Notes: generated by a model not told the origin, from the sequence alone. Shown: positions 31,425 to 43,928, counted from the stretch's first letter. The stretch is 64,000 nt of DNA from Heligmosomoides polygyrus polygyrus (GCA_947396885.1 OX377202.1:66312643-66376642); one strand, 5' to 3'. Made by a program: numbers and translations.

Positions 31425-31578
31425 GGCCGGATTCATCAACGACTTACGTAACTTTAACGGAGAATTGTAACGATATGGTGAGGGATAAGCCGCGTTAACG
31501 CGGTTTATCGCTCACCATATTGCTTGATAAGCTTACAATTCTCCGTCAAAGTTACATAAGTCGTTGAAGAATCCGGCC
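31425..31578. mobile_element. GGCC-ended MITE, copy 2
   Basis: 154-bp hairpin. Arms GGCCGGATTCATCAACGACT and (reversed) GGCCGGATTCTTCAACGACT continue to GGAGAATTGTAA. Flanked by CCAGA at 31420-31424 and 31579-31583, a perfect 5-bp duplication. The centre has another palindrome, GCCGCGTTAACGCGGTTTAT-like. Confidence 0.88.
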
Positions 31579-31599
31579 CCAGAATGGCTGAGCTTACCC

Positions 31600-31860
31600 A
31601 GATGCGGAGGCGAACCTCTATTTGACGGGCCTCCTCGCGGTAAGGCGTTGGGCCTATACAATGACATTCGGAGGGCAGCCTATGGACATGTCAGCGTCAG
31701 TGAGTTGGTGCAAAACGGGTCTGCTAATAACTCACTGATCTCGGAGAGGAGGAACCCTTGGTTGGCCCTGGCGGGACACCAATCAAGAAGCCTTGAATCA
31801 CGCGCGCCAGCTGGCGCCTCCCCGACAGCACTACCACGCGCTCAGTGCTGCCGTGTGCGT
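31600..31860 (-). mobile_element. Diverged SINE1-like copy
   Basis: GGGCCTATACAATGACATTC, GGACATGTCAGCG and CCTTGGTTGGCCCTGGCGGG occur in SINE1 order, with an unrelated middle. Box A/B parts are degraded. Confidence 0.4.
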
Positions 31861-32337
31861 AAAATATAATAACTCAACGAGATTGTAGTAGTCGCCCAAG
31901 GAAACAGACGAGGCACTCTTCCTGAGTAAAGGCAGCAGACTTCGTTTTTCTTCTACCGCAATCCATAAGAAAACAGAAAACAAGAAAACTAGTGAGTAAG
32001 TTTTGAAAAATTGTGAGTTATGGAAGCCAATACAGTTTAGCTCACTCCTTTCAACCCGTGTATTGCTAAGGCCTGATCCATTCAAGCTCCATCTCCTCAG
32101 GACTATCAATCAGAGAAGCAGGAGGAAGCTCCAGCCATCTCAGTGATATCATAGCTGCAGTGTCTGAATTCTTGAAAACACAGCACAAGTCATTTGTGAA
32201 CGACATTCGACTGTAGCCAGCAATAAACTAAATAGGCCAGAATGTAGACCACCTTCCCGCCAGCCTTACTCATTATAACGATGAAATCCGTTCCTAATTG
32301 AAGAAGCTGACAGGCGGATGTTGTTGATATTTACGTA
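31861..32337. other. Unassigned stretch
   Basis: Nothing recognised. Confidence 0.3.
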
Positions 32338-32519
32338 TCAGGCTGGCGGAAAAGTTTCCCATCACTCAGTTGCACCCCGTGGCAAAGTTTTGAGTTCTTC
32401 TGGAATCTTCCGTCCAAAACGGATATAGAGGCTGCCTGGTGGTTCAAATATACCCAAATTTATGTAATATTCAGCTGCGATTATGGTGGAGAAATCGTCC
32501 TTGACTCCCTGCAATTTCG

Positions 32520-33440
32520 ACTGCTCCTCTTTTACGAATTCAGGAAGGACAACAACGCAAGCGATGCGATAAGAAACACATGATGGGCTCTTCAGCTGTT
32601 TCCTACGACGCGGCAGAAGTTGGATTCCACGAGTTCAGGAACGGCGATCTCGACTTGAGCGAGAAGTCATGATTTGGGTCGTCCGATGGCATTGAATGGC
32701 GAGCGCCTACTGGAACTGATCGAAGAGAATCCCGCATGACACTTCCAAGCTAGGAGAGGAACTCTGGTGCAGTCGTGATAGGATTCATAGCTACTCATCT
32801 CCATCACCCTGTTTAGGCACGGAAAGATACATGAACACCTCATGATCTGAGCAGCTGTCAGAAGTGAGGAAAGATGCATGCATAAACGTATCGTCGGATT
32901 TCGTTCGGCTCGACAACTTGGATGCCGGTAGACAAAAGAGTGCTCTTTGCACCTGAAAGCACTAGCTCTTCGGGCATGGAGGATCAGCGATATCAATGCC
33001 AAAGCTAGAACTGCTCAGCGTATAATGCTCTGGGGTTGGTGGAGCTGTGAAGGAATCATTTAATGGGAGCTGCCTCCAGCAAAGTCTACTGTTATCGCCG
33101 TAGTTAACTCCAAGCTGTTGGACCGTATCGCTGCGGCTCTACGTGGAAAGAAGATTAAGGTCTTTTTTCTCCACGACACCGCTCGTCCACACATTGCGAA
33201 GAAGGCCAAGAGAAAACTCCGTGGGATGGCATGCCCACTGCCGATTCACCAGACTTGGGGTCAAGTCATTTCCATTTGTTTCGTTCGCTATCCAACCACT
33301 TACAAGATGAGATGATTGACGATATGGAACAACGCAAAAATTGCAACAAAAAATTGCATCACCGACTTTTCTCCTAAAAACCTCAAAACTTACTACTGAA
33401 AAGGTATCCAACAATTAGCTTCAATGGCAATCCGTTGTGA
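32520..33440 (+). pseudogene. mariner 2 transposase, dead
   Basis: N-terminal LLYEFRKDNNASDAIRNT (helix-turn-helix start), then SYDAA and GFHEFRNGDLDLSEKS in shifted frames. Stops are frequent. Near 33020 the frame reads IMLWGWWSCEGI, followed by LLDRIAAALRGKKIKVFFLH and DTARPHIAKKAKRKLRGM, the second catalytic block with HDTARPH for HDNARPH. The third-Asp region is frameshifted and lost before 33315. Confidence 0.85.
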
Positions 33441-33491
33441 TGGATCATATATTTGTTATTTATTGTTGTACTGAAGAAGACAAATAAATTA

Positions 33492-34415
33492 TTAGGTTGG
33501 TGCAAAACGAAGTTGGTGCAAAAAAGTTTTTTGCTTCATTGGTTTCAACCCTTAAACTTCAAAATAAACTAAGACTTTTAACATGAGATAATATATATTG
33601 TTGGAAATCTTATTGTATGCGCTTTCCAAATATGCATATGGATTTCAATACAAAGCGCTTTTTCAAAAATAATCTTGTTTTTATTTTTAGATTTCCAAAC
33701 GCAAGTTTCGTCAAATTTGCTTCTACGAGTTCAAACCGGGCTCTACTTCCACTCAAACCGCTCGAAATTCAACGAAGTTTGCGGCAGTGCAAGCGTTAAC
33801 GAACGCACAGTACAACGTTGGCTCCAAAAGTTTCGTGCCAGCAACACCAGCCTCGAAGGCGAACCACATGGCAGCCGTTGATCCGTTGAAGGCGTCAGTC
33901 GAAGCTGATCCGCGCAAAACCACGCGAGGTATTGCCGAGGATCTCGTCGTCGATCACACAACAGCTGTTGCCATTCAAAGCAAATCGGGAAGACCAAGAA
34001 GATAAATTGATCGAAAGTCAGAAAAATCGCCGCTTTGAGACATCGCCTGCCCATCTTTTGCGCAATGCCAGCGATCGGTTTCTCGAACGGATTGTGACTT
34101 GCGATGAGAAATGTACCCTTTCTGATTACAGGCGACACTTGCCTAGTGGCTGAACCAAAAAGAAACTTCCCGACATCACCCAATGCTGGACAATTTGTCG
34201 AAAATCGCGTTTAGACATCTGAAAATAAAAACCAGATTACTTTCAACTAAGTAACTTGAATTAAATTCCATATGCGTACTTAGAAAGCGGGTATAATAAG
34301 CTTTCCAACAATGTATAATACCTTATATTTTCTTATATCTTACCCTATATTATATTTTTCAAAATTGTTGAAACCAATGAAGCAAAAAACCCGCATTTAC
34401 TTTGCACCAGCCTAA
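33492..34415 (+). mobile_element. mariner-like element 3, nested in element 2
   Basis: Left end TTAGGTTGGTGCAAAACGAA, right end (reversed) TTAGGCTGGTGCAAAGTAAA, both leading into TTTTTTGCTTCATTGGTTTC, with TA outside (33490-33491, 34416-34417). The terminal TTAGGTTGGTGCAAA is like Hsmar1/cecropia-type mariners. At 924 bp it is internally shortened. Confidence 0.9.
33640..34200 (+). pseudogene. mariner 3 transposase, N-terminal part
   Basis: SVNERTVQRWLQKFRASNTS (second helix-turn-helix) and LEGEPHGSR, then DPRKTTRGIAEDLVVDHTTA in the next frame. QKNRRFETSPAHLLRNASDR and IVTCDEK, the first catalytic Asp block, follow. The remainder of the catalytic domain is deleted. Confidence 0.88.
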
Positions 34416-34458
34416 TAAAAAATGTAAAAGCGGCGAAGACTCTTCCGCCAACCTAATA

Positions 34459-35605
34459 ATTGTCAGCCCCTTGCACTTCAACAGTGTTTCTCTCCATAAA
34501 AGCTTGTGATGCCTTCGGGTGTTCAGGTGATTAACAACATGTGTCCAGTTCCTAGCGTTTAATCATTCCCACCACGGATTCTCATGGAAGCCTTTGCGAC
34601 ATATGCACATGTACATACTCCGTACGTAAACGATATGAACGCAAGGTTTTCTGCTCCATCATTGTTCACAACATATTGCCGTTTACCAGGCAAACAAACA
34701 GACGGGGTAGAGGATAATGTTGGACTTTCTAGATAGAAGGAGTTTGTAGCAGTGATCCCGTCGACGATCGGGGATCGGAAGCACTGACAGCGCTGGAAGA
34801 CCTTCGAGGCGACAACAGACAAAGTGCGTTCCTGAGAAGGGTGGAGGGGTGCCAAAAGAGAGCAGCACTCGACTGGGCTATGCAGGTGTCAAAAGAATAG
34901 CAACTCACCTACCAATAGTGCACACCTCCTTCTTTGAATGGGGAAAGCCATTCATCTGCTCTTGTGCACGAAAGGACACACGACTATTAGTTCTTCGGAA
35001 GAGGAACTGCGCAAAACCTCCTACGAACTACCGAGTTCGAAGCGATTAGTTTTGTTTATTTGAATCCATGATGTGCGCGTGTAGAAAGCATTGGCGTGTA
35101 AAGCTTCTAGCGAAATGGTTTTACTTGCTAAGGGTTTCCCTTAACGAAGACAACCGTGCTGCAGCTTGCATAGCTGTGAGGACACGAATTCGTTAGTCCA
35201 AAAGCGAACACAAGATGAACGTTACCGAACATGGTCTTATTCATAGGCTTCGAAAACATCTGTCTGCACTTATACTGCTAGTCGGCTATGGAATTGACAC
35301 AATGCTTGCAAATGACCGAAGCGAACAGTGCAGAGTGAAAGAGTGACTGGTAGGTGCGCCTCGAAACGAATGCCCGAGCCGGCGCGAGCTTTTCCAGGTC
35401 GGCATTTGAAAGGCCCTATGTGATTTCCCAGGAAGGCAATGAAGCGCGCCTACTACTTCCGGACCTCCCTAATTCCGGATTCAGGATAAAAGGAAAATGC
35501 GTAGCGCAGAGTCCGGCATTGACTTAAGGGTTCGGTACCCTTCTAAGCAGCTCAGTATAGGCGAACATTATATAGTCATACATGTGTTGGACATTTCTCT
35601 ATATA
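34459..35605. other. Unassigned stretch
   Basis: Nothing recognised; frames under 100 codons. Confidence 0.3.
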
Positions 35606-36651
35606 TTGGGTTGTTCGCTAGGTACTGTTGTATTTATATTTTTCAAAGTGAATTTATTAACGTTAACAACAAACATTAATCAATGATATATTGGCCATTT
35701 TACTGGATGACTTTTGCCATCTCTCGGTAGTTGAAAAGTTCCACGTTCGAAGAAGCCTTGGTATAGTTCCTTTTTTTAGAAGCGGAGAACTCATCTTAAA
35801 CAGCTTAATCAGAAGCAAATCTTTCACCGTTCAAATGGTTTTGAAGGGAGCGAAGCGGGCGCTAAGTCAGGGCTATGGGATGTGGCCTCGTTCCCAATTA
35901 AGTTCTGTTAATTTCTGACTGGATATCAAACCGGAGTGGGTCTGGCGCTATCAGGATGGAACATCACGCCTTTGTGATTAGCCAGTTCAGGGCGTTTTGT
36001 CTTGATTTCTTCGTTTAATTTCAACAGTTAATGGCACTATGTAGACATTCGAGTGAACTGCACCTCGCATATGTTAATGCGTTTGGTGAGGTGGATTTCC
36101 CTTAACTCGTGAGGAACCCAAACATCCAGCTTGTTTAGGTAACCAGGCTGTTGTTAATGCAAGTAAACAGTTGAATTCGATATGCCAAGCTTCTCTGTCA
36201 TCTCCCGAGTGGTCATACGCCGGTTAGTTTCGATTGACGCCTTTATTTGTCGTCATCAGTAGTGGTTGTACGACCAGTACATGCGCATTGCATCTTGAGC
36301 ATTAAAATTTCAGGAGCGGAAGCGAGCAAACCAACGCTGACACTGATGTTCAGTGAGGCAGTTCTCAACTAAGACTTCACATAAATTCTTCTGAGCTTGC
36401 ACCGCATTTCTGCTCTTTCGGAAGTAGAGCAATAATATATGTCGATAATGCTCTTTTTGAGTGTCCAATTTCAGTTTAACTTTTTAAACAAAATGCTTTT
36501 GCTAATGACGCTTAGTTTTTGAATGAAGATAGCGTAAAGTGTATCCTTTATAAGAGTGTTTAGTAATGTAAGCGACGCGATCACTACTACATAAAAATGT
36601 ACAGTTCACGCCATCTATGAGAAAAATTACATTAATAATCGAACAACCCAG
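35606..36651 (-). mobile_element. mariner-like element 4 (1,046 bp)
   Basis: Left end TTGGGTTGTTCGCTAGGTA, right end (reversed) CTGGGTTGTTCGATTATTAA, TA outside both (35604-35605, 36652-36653). A related lone end is at 13850-13948. Confidence 0.82.
35830..36450 (-). pseudogene. mariner 4 transposase, dead
   Basis: Broken minus-strand translation containing a TGRTTTTDDDK block, which fits the linker after the first DNA-binding helices of many mariners. LNKLDVWV-like and INWLITKA-like pieces sit in other frames. Many stops; catalytic residues are not recoverable. Confidence 0.65.
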
Positions 36652-36653
36652 TA

Positions 36654-38476
36654 CATCACGGAATTACATTTTTCTTACTATTTGCCTATTCAAGAACTTG
36701 AAGGGAATCTCTAAGCTCTTAATCAAATACATCATGAATAGCGGTAGGCGGGCAGTGGTAGGGAGTGCCTCAATGTTGCTCACCTCCGAGAACGACGGCA
36801 GTAGGTGCCTCCCCGGGGAGGGTTTTCCGACTGATAGAAAGGAATTACATCTGGGCAGATGACGAAGAACGTGAGGCGCATCGTGATTTGGCCAGACATA
36901 GGTCAAAGGTCGATAGAGCAGCTTTTGCCCAGTAAAGGTTTCGAGAGATAATTCTTGCAGAACTCTTGCAAACCTCTTCGAACGACCTCACAGCAAACGT
37001 CCTGAAGAACAATGATGGTCGATCTCTGTCGCACCGCCCGAAAGTGCACTCGCCAGTTTAAACTGAGGGCTTTGACAGTCGCGGACAACGCTCAGCCGTT
37101 GCCGCTGCATATGGATATTCTCTATGTCAAGACTGCCAGCAAAGTTAACTATCTACAACTGCATTTCAGTAGGGTGAAGAATATTAATGAACGGAAACGA
37201 GGTTATGCATATTTGTTTCCACAATGAGACAAGAGCGGCTAGCAGGAGAAGCGACGCCGACTCCAGCGATATTTTCCTTGTGATCTGCTTCCGGATTAGT
37301 TGTTCAATTGCTGGGACCTTCGGAAAATGATCCGCCGCTAATGACTACCCCAATCTCGCAGAATTAAATTATAAACAATAATGCCTGAAGAAAGAAAATG
37401 GCATTAGGACACGACAATGGCTTAAGAAAATAGTTGGATGCGAAAGCGTTTGGCATCGGTGCTACCAAAAGCTGAGACCGTATTGGGAGCCAATTAAGCT
37501 CGTCCGTCAAGGATAGCAGCCGATGAGTGTGGACAATGAGAGTTTAGGCTTACGGATGGAAAATACAGCACTCATCCACCGCTGAATTGCCTGTGAAGGA
37601 GGACGAACGTTTAAAAACAGGAGCCAAAATTCTGATTATGTAATGCTTATTTCTTAGGAAGCCTTTTCTACGAGCACGGATTCTGTCCATTACTACATGC
37701 ATGGAAGGTCAACAACTAGATGGATCCCTCATTTCTTTCTGACCTTCGGTGAAGACACTACCGCATAATAACCTAGACCAGAAAGAGGAACGCATGTAAA
37801 ACTGAAGCGATTTGGGCTTTATCTCTGTGATCCGTGAACGTCTACATATTGTCCTAACCTCTGGTCGTTTAGGGTCGTATGCAAAAATTAAACAGATCGA
37901 GGATTAAAAGCACCCCTGAACAACTGTAATTAATCACAACAGTTGTAACTGCCTGCAATTTTCCGGATCATCATGACATCTTCACTGAAGAAATAAGGCC
38001 CCTGAACAACATGCCGACTAATCTGCCTTGTACCACATCAAACATTTCTGATCATTAGAATTTATGTAAACTAAAATGCCTGAATGTGCCTTGCATTCCC
38101 TTACACAAAACAAACAGAACGCGTTCAAGTTTGCCAGAAAGGAAAGGAAAAATAACATTCTGAGGAAAGGTATAGTTTCCTGAAAATAGGAGGCGAAACT
38201 GTTAGAACTGTTAGAACTCTCTCTCTACAATATAATATTTATCTAATCTAACATTATATTATGTTATCATTACCAACTAATATTATATGAAGGTGGCATT
38301 TTCTAAAAATTCAAAGTAAGGCATAGAAACTGGAAGCTTTTCAAGCGTAAGTCTGACGATTCACTCACTTTGTCCACACATCGTCTAGAACCCCTATTGT
38401 TTGCCTCGTAGTTTGTGAACTTTACAACTGATTACGCCCTGCACAAATCTCATCCCAAGAAGGCATCTGTATCATA
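36654..38476. other. Unassigned stretch
   Basis: No gene recognised. The part near 38210-38290 is A+T-rich with repeated ATATTAT. Confidence 0.3.
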
Positions 38477-40875
38477 CAGTACCGGACATGTCCTTTGGTG
38501 AATGGCCGGAAAGACCGCGCACGTCAATCTAGGCCGCTTTGGAACGGTTTCCAAAGAAGTTATTCAAAAAGCGACCTTTTTGAATAACTTCTTTGGAAAT
38601 TGAATATTTCTGAAAGAAGCTCCTGATATAGCTGAGCTCAGCAGCTCGAGCTCTATCCATTGGTATACAAATTGTCCATACCCGATGAAATTTTTTCTCA
38701 TCGATTTTTTTTTTGCCAATTCCTCTAATCGCAGCAGGTCCCTCATCGTTTGCCTCCATTCCCACGCGAATGATGACCGATTTCGCCCGAAATCTGGATG
38801 CAATGGTTTCATCTTATCTAGTCATCCTAAATACCGCTCACGACGCACACTCAAAACTTCGGTTTGCGACGGAAAAAATCCGTCGCAAACCGCTGCATGC
38901 TCACAAGTCCTCCAATTTTAGTTTTTTTTTTTGATCGATTCGTCTCTTCGAGATATACGCAAACATGTGTGCAACTTCGCCAGACCACCGCGTTTTCCCA
39001 GTGGGTGGTCCAAAAAATGAGTGGAGCAACCTTTGCGATTAGAGCAGCTTATTTCGCAGGACATACGTTCTTTCGGAGTATCTCAAGCATGGAGTGCGTT
39101 GCCAGTGCGCTGTCATGCCAGGAATGCTCCGCCGTGCACAATGCATACAGAGTCGAACCTATCAATCGGGTGGGCGAACCATGTCCGCTGCGCTTCTATC
39201 TCCTCTTACTGGGAAATATGAAGTCTTCAAGACTGTTTCGAACCGTTTTGAGAATTTTACCAGAATTTTCCAGCCGCCCTACTTAAGAATTTGTCTAAAG
39301 CTGTCCAACTAACCTTTTAAATGCGCCGTGAATAATGCGCATATAAAATCGAACATTTCAATCGGGGAGAGGGGGGAGGAAGGGACAGCTTGTAGAACGA
39401 GCGTTTGAGAAAAAAAATTTATAAGAAATTTCCAGCTGCTTTACTCCGGAACTCCTCTAATTCAGTAAACGCACTGATTCAGTAAACCAGCCTTTGCTTC
39501 ACTGAATCAGTGCGCAAGGATCTGAATATGTTGTGGATAGTTCTATTGGCTTTACTGGATACATCAGTTTGTAGAGTAAGTAGGGGAGTTTTTTCAGAAA
39601 CTTTCTGCCATCCTATTCGGGAGTTGCTCTAAGACTGTCCAGCTTGCATTTGGAGTGCGCCGTAAACAATGCATATAGTATCGAACCTATCTATCGAGTG
39701 GGGCGACCGCTCGTAAATTGCACGCGCGGGCGTGTTCTGGCGCTACAACTCTGTCACGTTTAAATCGCTTCGGCTGCAGCTCGAGGGTTTTGTAGGTACT
39801 AAAACGATCTAGTAGTGCGCCAAAGTAGAATTATATGATTATGATTGGGCAAAGTTACAGCGGCGCGAATATGCAGGTTAGCCTTGTGTAGCACGATTTT
39901 TTTCCAAATTCAGTCGACACCTGCGGGAAGACGCGGAGAACTAACGGCCTACAAATGCGCCGGCGATGAACACTTGAGTTTCTTTAAGATGATCTTCAAC
40001 AATTCCCTAGCTGATTAAACTGCCTTAGCCCCAGCTGCCATTTTAGGGCGGTGGACTTAGCGGTTGAAGTTCAATGCGTTCTTATTCGCTCGTGCTTGAG
40101 TCTTCGACACCCACAATGCCACTGTTCTGTTCAGCTCGAAGAGCTCTATAGAACGGTTTCAATTTCGACCAATTTTACCAATTTTAAAAAAATCGATTTT
40201 TTGATAATTTCCCATCGAGGACGGGTGCGCTCTAGGCCCTGCTTGCGCGGTCGATGACGTCATCGAAAATCGATAGTTTCGAAATTGGCCAAATTTTCTC
40301 GCCCATAATCATCTAGGGGCTATTTGAGGCGCTGATTATCTCTATCCACTGGTATACAAATTCCCGATACTCGATGAACTCTTTTCTCATCAATTTTTTT
40401 TGCCAATCCCTCTAATCGCAGCAGCTCCCACGTCATTTGCCTTCATTATCGCGTGAATGATGACCGATTTCGCCCGAAATCTGGATGCAATGTTTTTTAC
40501 CTTATCTAAATCACCAGACGTTTGGCGGCCGGCAGGCCGTTGAACGTCTGGTGATTTAGATAAGGTAAAAACCATTGTATCCAGATTTCGGGCGAAATCG
40601 GTCATCATTCGCGCGGGAATGAAGGCAAATGACGAGAGACCTGCTGCGATTAGAGGGGTTGGCAAGAAAAACCGATGAGAAAAAAGTTCATCGAGTATCG
40701 GCAATTTGTATACCAGTGGATAGAGATCGAGCTGCTGTGCTCAGCTATGTTGCCTTTTTCAGGAATATTCATTTCCTAAAGAAGTTTTGAGAAAGGCCGC
40801 TTTGGGCCGTTCCGAAGCGGCCTAGCGACCTGCGCGGTCTTTCCGGCCATTGACCAAAAGACATGTCCGGTACTG
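38477..40875. mobile_element. CAGTACCGG long-TIR transposon
   Basis: Left end CAGTACCGGACATGTCCTTT, right end (reversed) CAGTACCGGACATGTCTTTT. Arms of about 350 bp share GGCCGGAAAGACCGCGC, GAGCTCAGCA and CGATTTCGCCCGAAATCTGG. TA precedes the left end; TG follows the right, perhaps a mutated TA. Start CAGT at TA fits Tc1-type elements, some of which have long TIRs, but no transposase is visible. The interior matches 3049-4705 (inverted) and 19620-20245. Confidence 0.82.
40346..40726. repeat. 380-bp palindrome at the right arm
   Basis: Two inverted copies of the subterminal segment (CACTGGTATACAAATT to GATTTCGCCCGAAATCTGG) face each other around a hairpin AACGTCTGGTGA/TCACCAGACGTT. The left arm of the element (38651-38825) is a third, direct copy. 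Confidence 0.9.
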
Positions 40876-42898
40876 TGCTTGTTTATCGAGCATCTCGCAG
40901 AGCAGTAGCATTTTATGTGGTGGCAAAAGCGGAAGCTACGCCTGTGGCACTGAATATGAGCCCCGCCTTTTCCCTCACCTGAATTCAAATCGTGAAGGAA
41001 AACCGCTGCCTCAGCTTCCTCCACTGTAAAAAGCCTCATTTGAGGCAACCGTTCTGGAAACGTTTTCCTGCCGCCTTTCAAGAGGACAGCCGTTAAGATA
41101 ATTTGAAGCACAACATCTGCCTTTATTGAAAGGACTAGTTCTCTCCCTTGTTCTGATTCGGCAGTTCAGGTTAAGGCCCCTGAGAGTGTTTTCGCACAAC
41201 CTATGGCGCTCTTTCCACTCCCCTGCCATACACGCACGCTTCCTTGAGGCTTACGTGGAAATCGAATCAGATGCTTAAAATAGATCAGGCGTCGCTGCAC
41301 TACTTTCGGTTAATGACGGCTTGGAAATTACCCCGCCGCAGCACCCATTCTGGTTAACTATCGTGGAACTCTTCTAGCGTTTCATCTTTTCAGCTCTTCT
41401 TAAGGTGCACTGTCCTCGAATGTTTTAGTCAGACAGTCCAATAGGACTTTATGTAGACGGAACATATAATAAGATAAAGATAGAACGTGCCTCAGTCAAC
41501 AACCTAGACCTCAATTCTACATCGGCTGAGTCGAAGTTCGGTTTAATTGGGGAAATAATTGACAAACTGACGTGAAAAATAGAAGAGCCCCGCCGCTAGA
41601 CAGCCTATTGACACCGAGCTGAGAGCTGAGGGGAAGGGCTTCCTACTCCTCAGAAAAGAATTCAGGGGCAAAATCCTAGGAAACAAGGAATGTTGATGTT
41701 CACATATGTCATAGAGCGGAGCCATCGCTTTCCGTCATGAATCTGCGATCAGTGCAGTTGGGACTACATGGCAAATTTGCGATGATCGACGTTGGCGAAG
41801 GGCAAAAGAGGTGTCCGCTGGTGGTGGGGCCTAGTACTCGAGTCGCTATCAGTCTCGAGTCCTCTGAAGTTTCAACTTGCATCCTTTCTCAACTCGTCTT
41901 GTCTACGTGTTGTCTAAGAATCTTGCTATTCTAACTCAACCGGTAAAGAGTTTAAGAGCCTAGCAAGTGGATTGAAGGCCAGCTGAATTCACTCATAAAA
42001 AAGGCAGTAATTCCATCTTTATGATGCTTAATGCTGCTCACCAAGACAGCTACAGCAACTTCACCCCAGCTCGTTCAGCGTTGTTAGTTTTCCAGTGTCA
42101 GGGAGAGTGGAAGAGGCACTGTCTTCCAAACAGCATCACAAGGGGGAATTAAAAAGTACTAAAGTACTAAAGTATTAAAGTAAAAGGAAAATAGTACCAA
42201 TGCTGATGTCAAGCGGAACAAATATCACTGACTTTCTCTCTTTCACTTTTCGAAGTTTTGAAAAATGAAACGTGTACCGAGATGAAGCTTCTGCACCAGT
42301 CTATGATGAAGCGCTCGTAGCAGCCTGGCGTCGTCGGAGACAACTACAGGAAGATTTGTGGATAATCGAAACGTCATTTTAGAGATGCTGTATTTATGAG
42401 GGACGGAATTTCCTGGTGCCCATCTGCTTCTCGAACTGATTCAGGTTCGTGTATCTATGTAGCGAAATCAGGATAAATAACCAGCGACTTCGTGCTGCAG
42501 ATAGAAACGAGCGACTTCAGGCTTTTGAGGCGATAATTGCAAGAGTAATGTCATATGTCGAGTAATGGCATAAAGTCCTATAGCATTCTTGGTCCTACAA
42601 CTTGACGAACATTGATAGCGTTCTTCCATATCACACTTTCAACATCAGAGCGTGGAATATTTCTGAAAGAATTTTCGACAAAGCGCTGAAAAAAACGAGA
42701 AAGCTAACGAATACCTCTTTCGTGGTCACCACATGCCCAGGTGAAGAAAGGTGACCAATGTTCATCGCCAGGTCAGTGTTTGAACGCCGTCGATCCGGCG
42801 AAATCGAAGAAATTTAGTTGGTTACGTAACAGGCTTCACAAACGCCGGCTGGAGCCTATAGCTTACTTATAACCGACTCGACTCCACGGGGTGTCAAA
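40876..42898. other. Unassigned stretch
   Basis: Nothing recognised. A small AAAGTACT repeat lies at 42155-42180. Broken frames near 42290-42560 (NQRLRAADRNERLQAFEAII) look protein-like but match no family I can name. Confidence 0.3.
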
Positions 42899-43192
42899 GA
42901 TAGGGATAAAGGGTAAAGGAGGGCGCTTCTCAATCTATTTTGGGATGAGCAACGCATTCTACATCGGCGGGATGTCGTGGAGATGACTTAATGAGTATTT
43001 GGCCTATACAACGACTTGCGGTCCATCCAATGAACAAGTCAGCGCTTTATCCTTCCCAGACAAGCCTGGTACCCTTTCAGAGGGATGGAGGGCTTGGTTG
43101 GCCTGGGTAGCAAATCCGAATTTAGAACCTGCTATCGGGTGCGCGCAACAGTCAACCTCCTCCGACTGCGCTACATGCGCCTCTGGGCTATA
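42899..43192 (-). mobile_element. SINE1 copy
   Basis: Minus-strand full-length copy: tail GATAGGGATAAAGGGTAAAG, then GGGATGTCGTGGAGATGA, CTTTATCCTTCCCAGACAAG, GGCTTGGTTGGCCTGGG and CTCCGACTGCGCTACATGCG (box A reversed). Confidence 0.88.
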
Positions 43193-43510
43193 AAATAAAC
43201 CCTAAGACATGCTCAACGCGCCGACAGGAAATAGTTACTAGTGCCCAACCAAGCAGATTGAACGACGAAGGCGGCGCAGTTGTATAGCGACTATGTATGG
43301 GAAGAGTTGAAATGTACAAACTCTTGTTCGACACAGAATATTTCGAGGAGGCGCCAGCTCTCGCGAATTCATGGGTCGCCGCTTTCCGCCCAGATCAAAC
43401 GAGCCTTCCGTACTTACGGAGTGGTGAACTGGTACTAGATCTCATATTGGAGGGCTGAGCACCGACTTGACCATCTGCAGAACATCGCAAGTCTTTGTAG
43501 ACGCCAAATA
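43193..43510. other. Unassigned stretch
   Basis: Nothing recognised; the lone mariner end begins at 43511. Confidence 0.3.
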
Positions 43511-43555
43511 TTAGGTTGGCAGAAAAGTTCTGGCGGTTTCAACTGGTCCATTTCA
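43511..43555 (+). mobile_element. Lone mariner left end
   Basis: TTAGGTTGGCAGAAAAGTTC at a TA (43509-43510), similar to the ends of element 2. No right end within the next kilobase. Confidence 0.65.
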
Positions 43556-43928
43556 GACTACCATACCTTTCTTCCTACTCACCGGATTCCGTCGAAATAA
43601 GTAGCGTTCGAATCAGCACAAACCTTCTAACGCGCCACTGGTTGTCTAGTTCCATCACCGAAAATAACTGGATATTCCAGACGCGAAGCTGCTTTGAGTG
43701 GTCCTGATTTGCGAAGGTTCTATGGTTTCTAGGAATGGTCGTCGTGCAGAAGAATGGGACCTCTTCACTTATTCAAACCACCTCCTCGATATCGTGTAGA
43801 AGTAGAATGCCCCAGCGTAAATTGATAATCGCCGACATTTATCCTTTTTTTCCCAAGTCTTCTTCAACTAGTGAAGTGTGTACAGTTAACCTTTGGAAGT
43901 CTTTGTTCAAGAAAGAAAACTGCGAACC
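43556..43928. other. Unassigned stretch
   Basis: Possibly the decayed interior of the mariner beginning at 43511; no transposase motif found. Confidence 0.25.

Larger units (their letters stand above)
32338..34456 (+). mobile_element. mariner-like element 2, outer host of a nested mariner
   Basis: Left end TCAGGCTGGCGGAAAAGTTT, right end (reversed) TTAGGTTGGCGGAAGAGTC, TA outside both (32336-32337, 34457-34458). Without the 924-bp inner mariner and its TA duplication the element is about 1.19 kb, normal for mariner. Confidence 0.85.
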
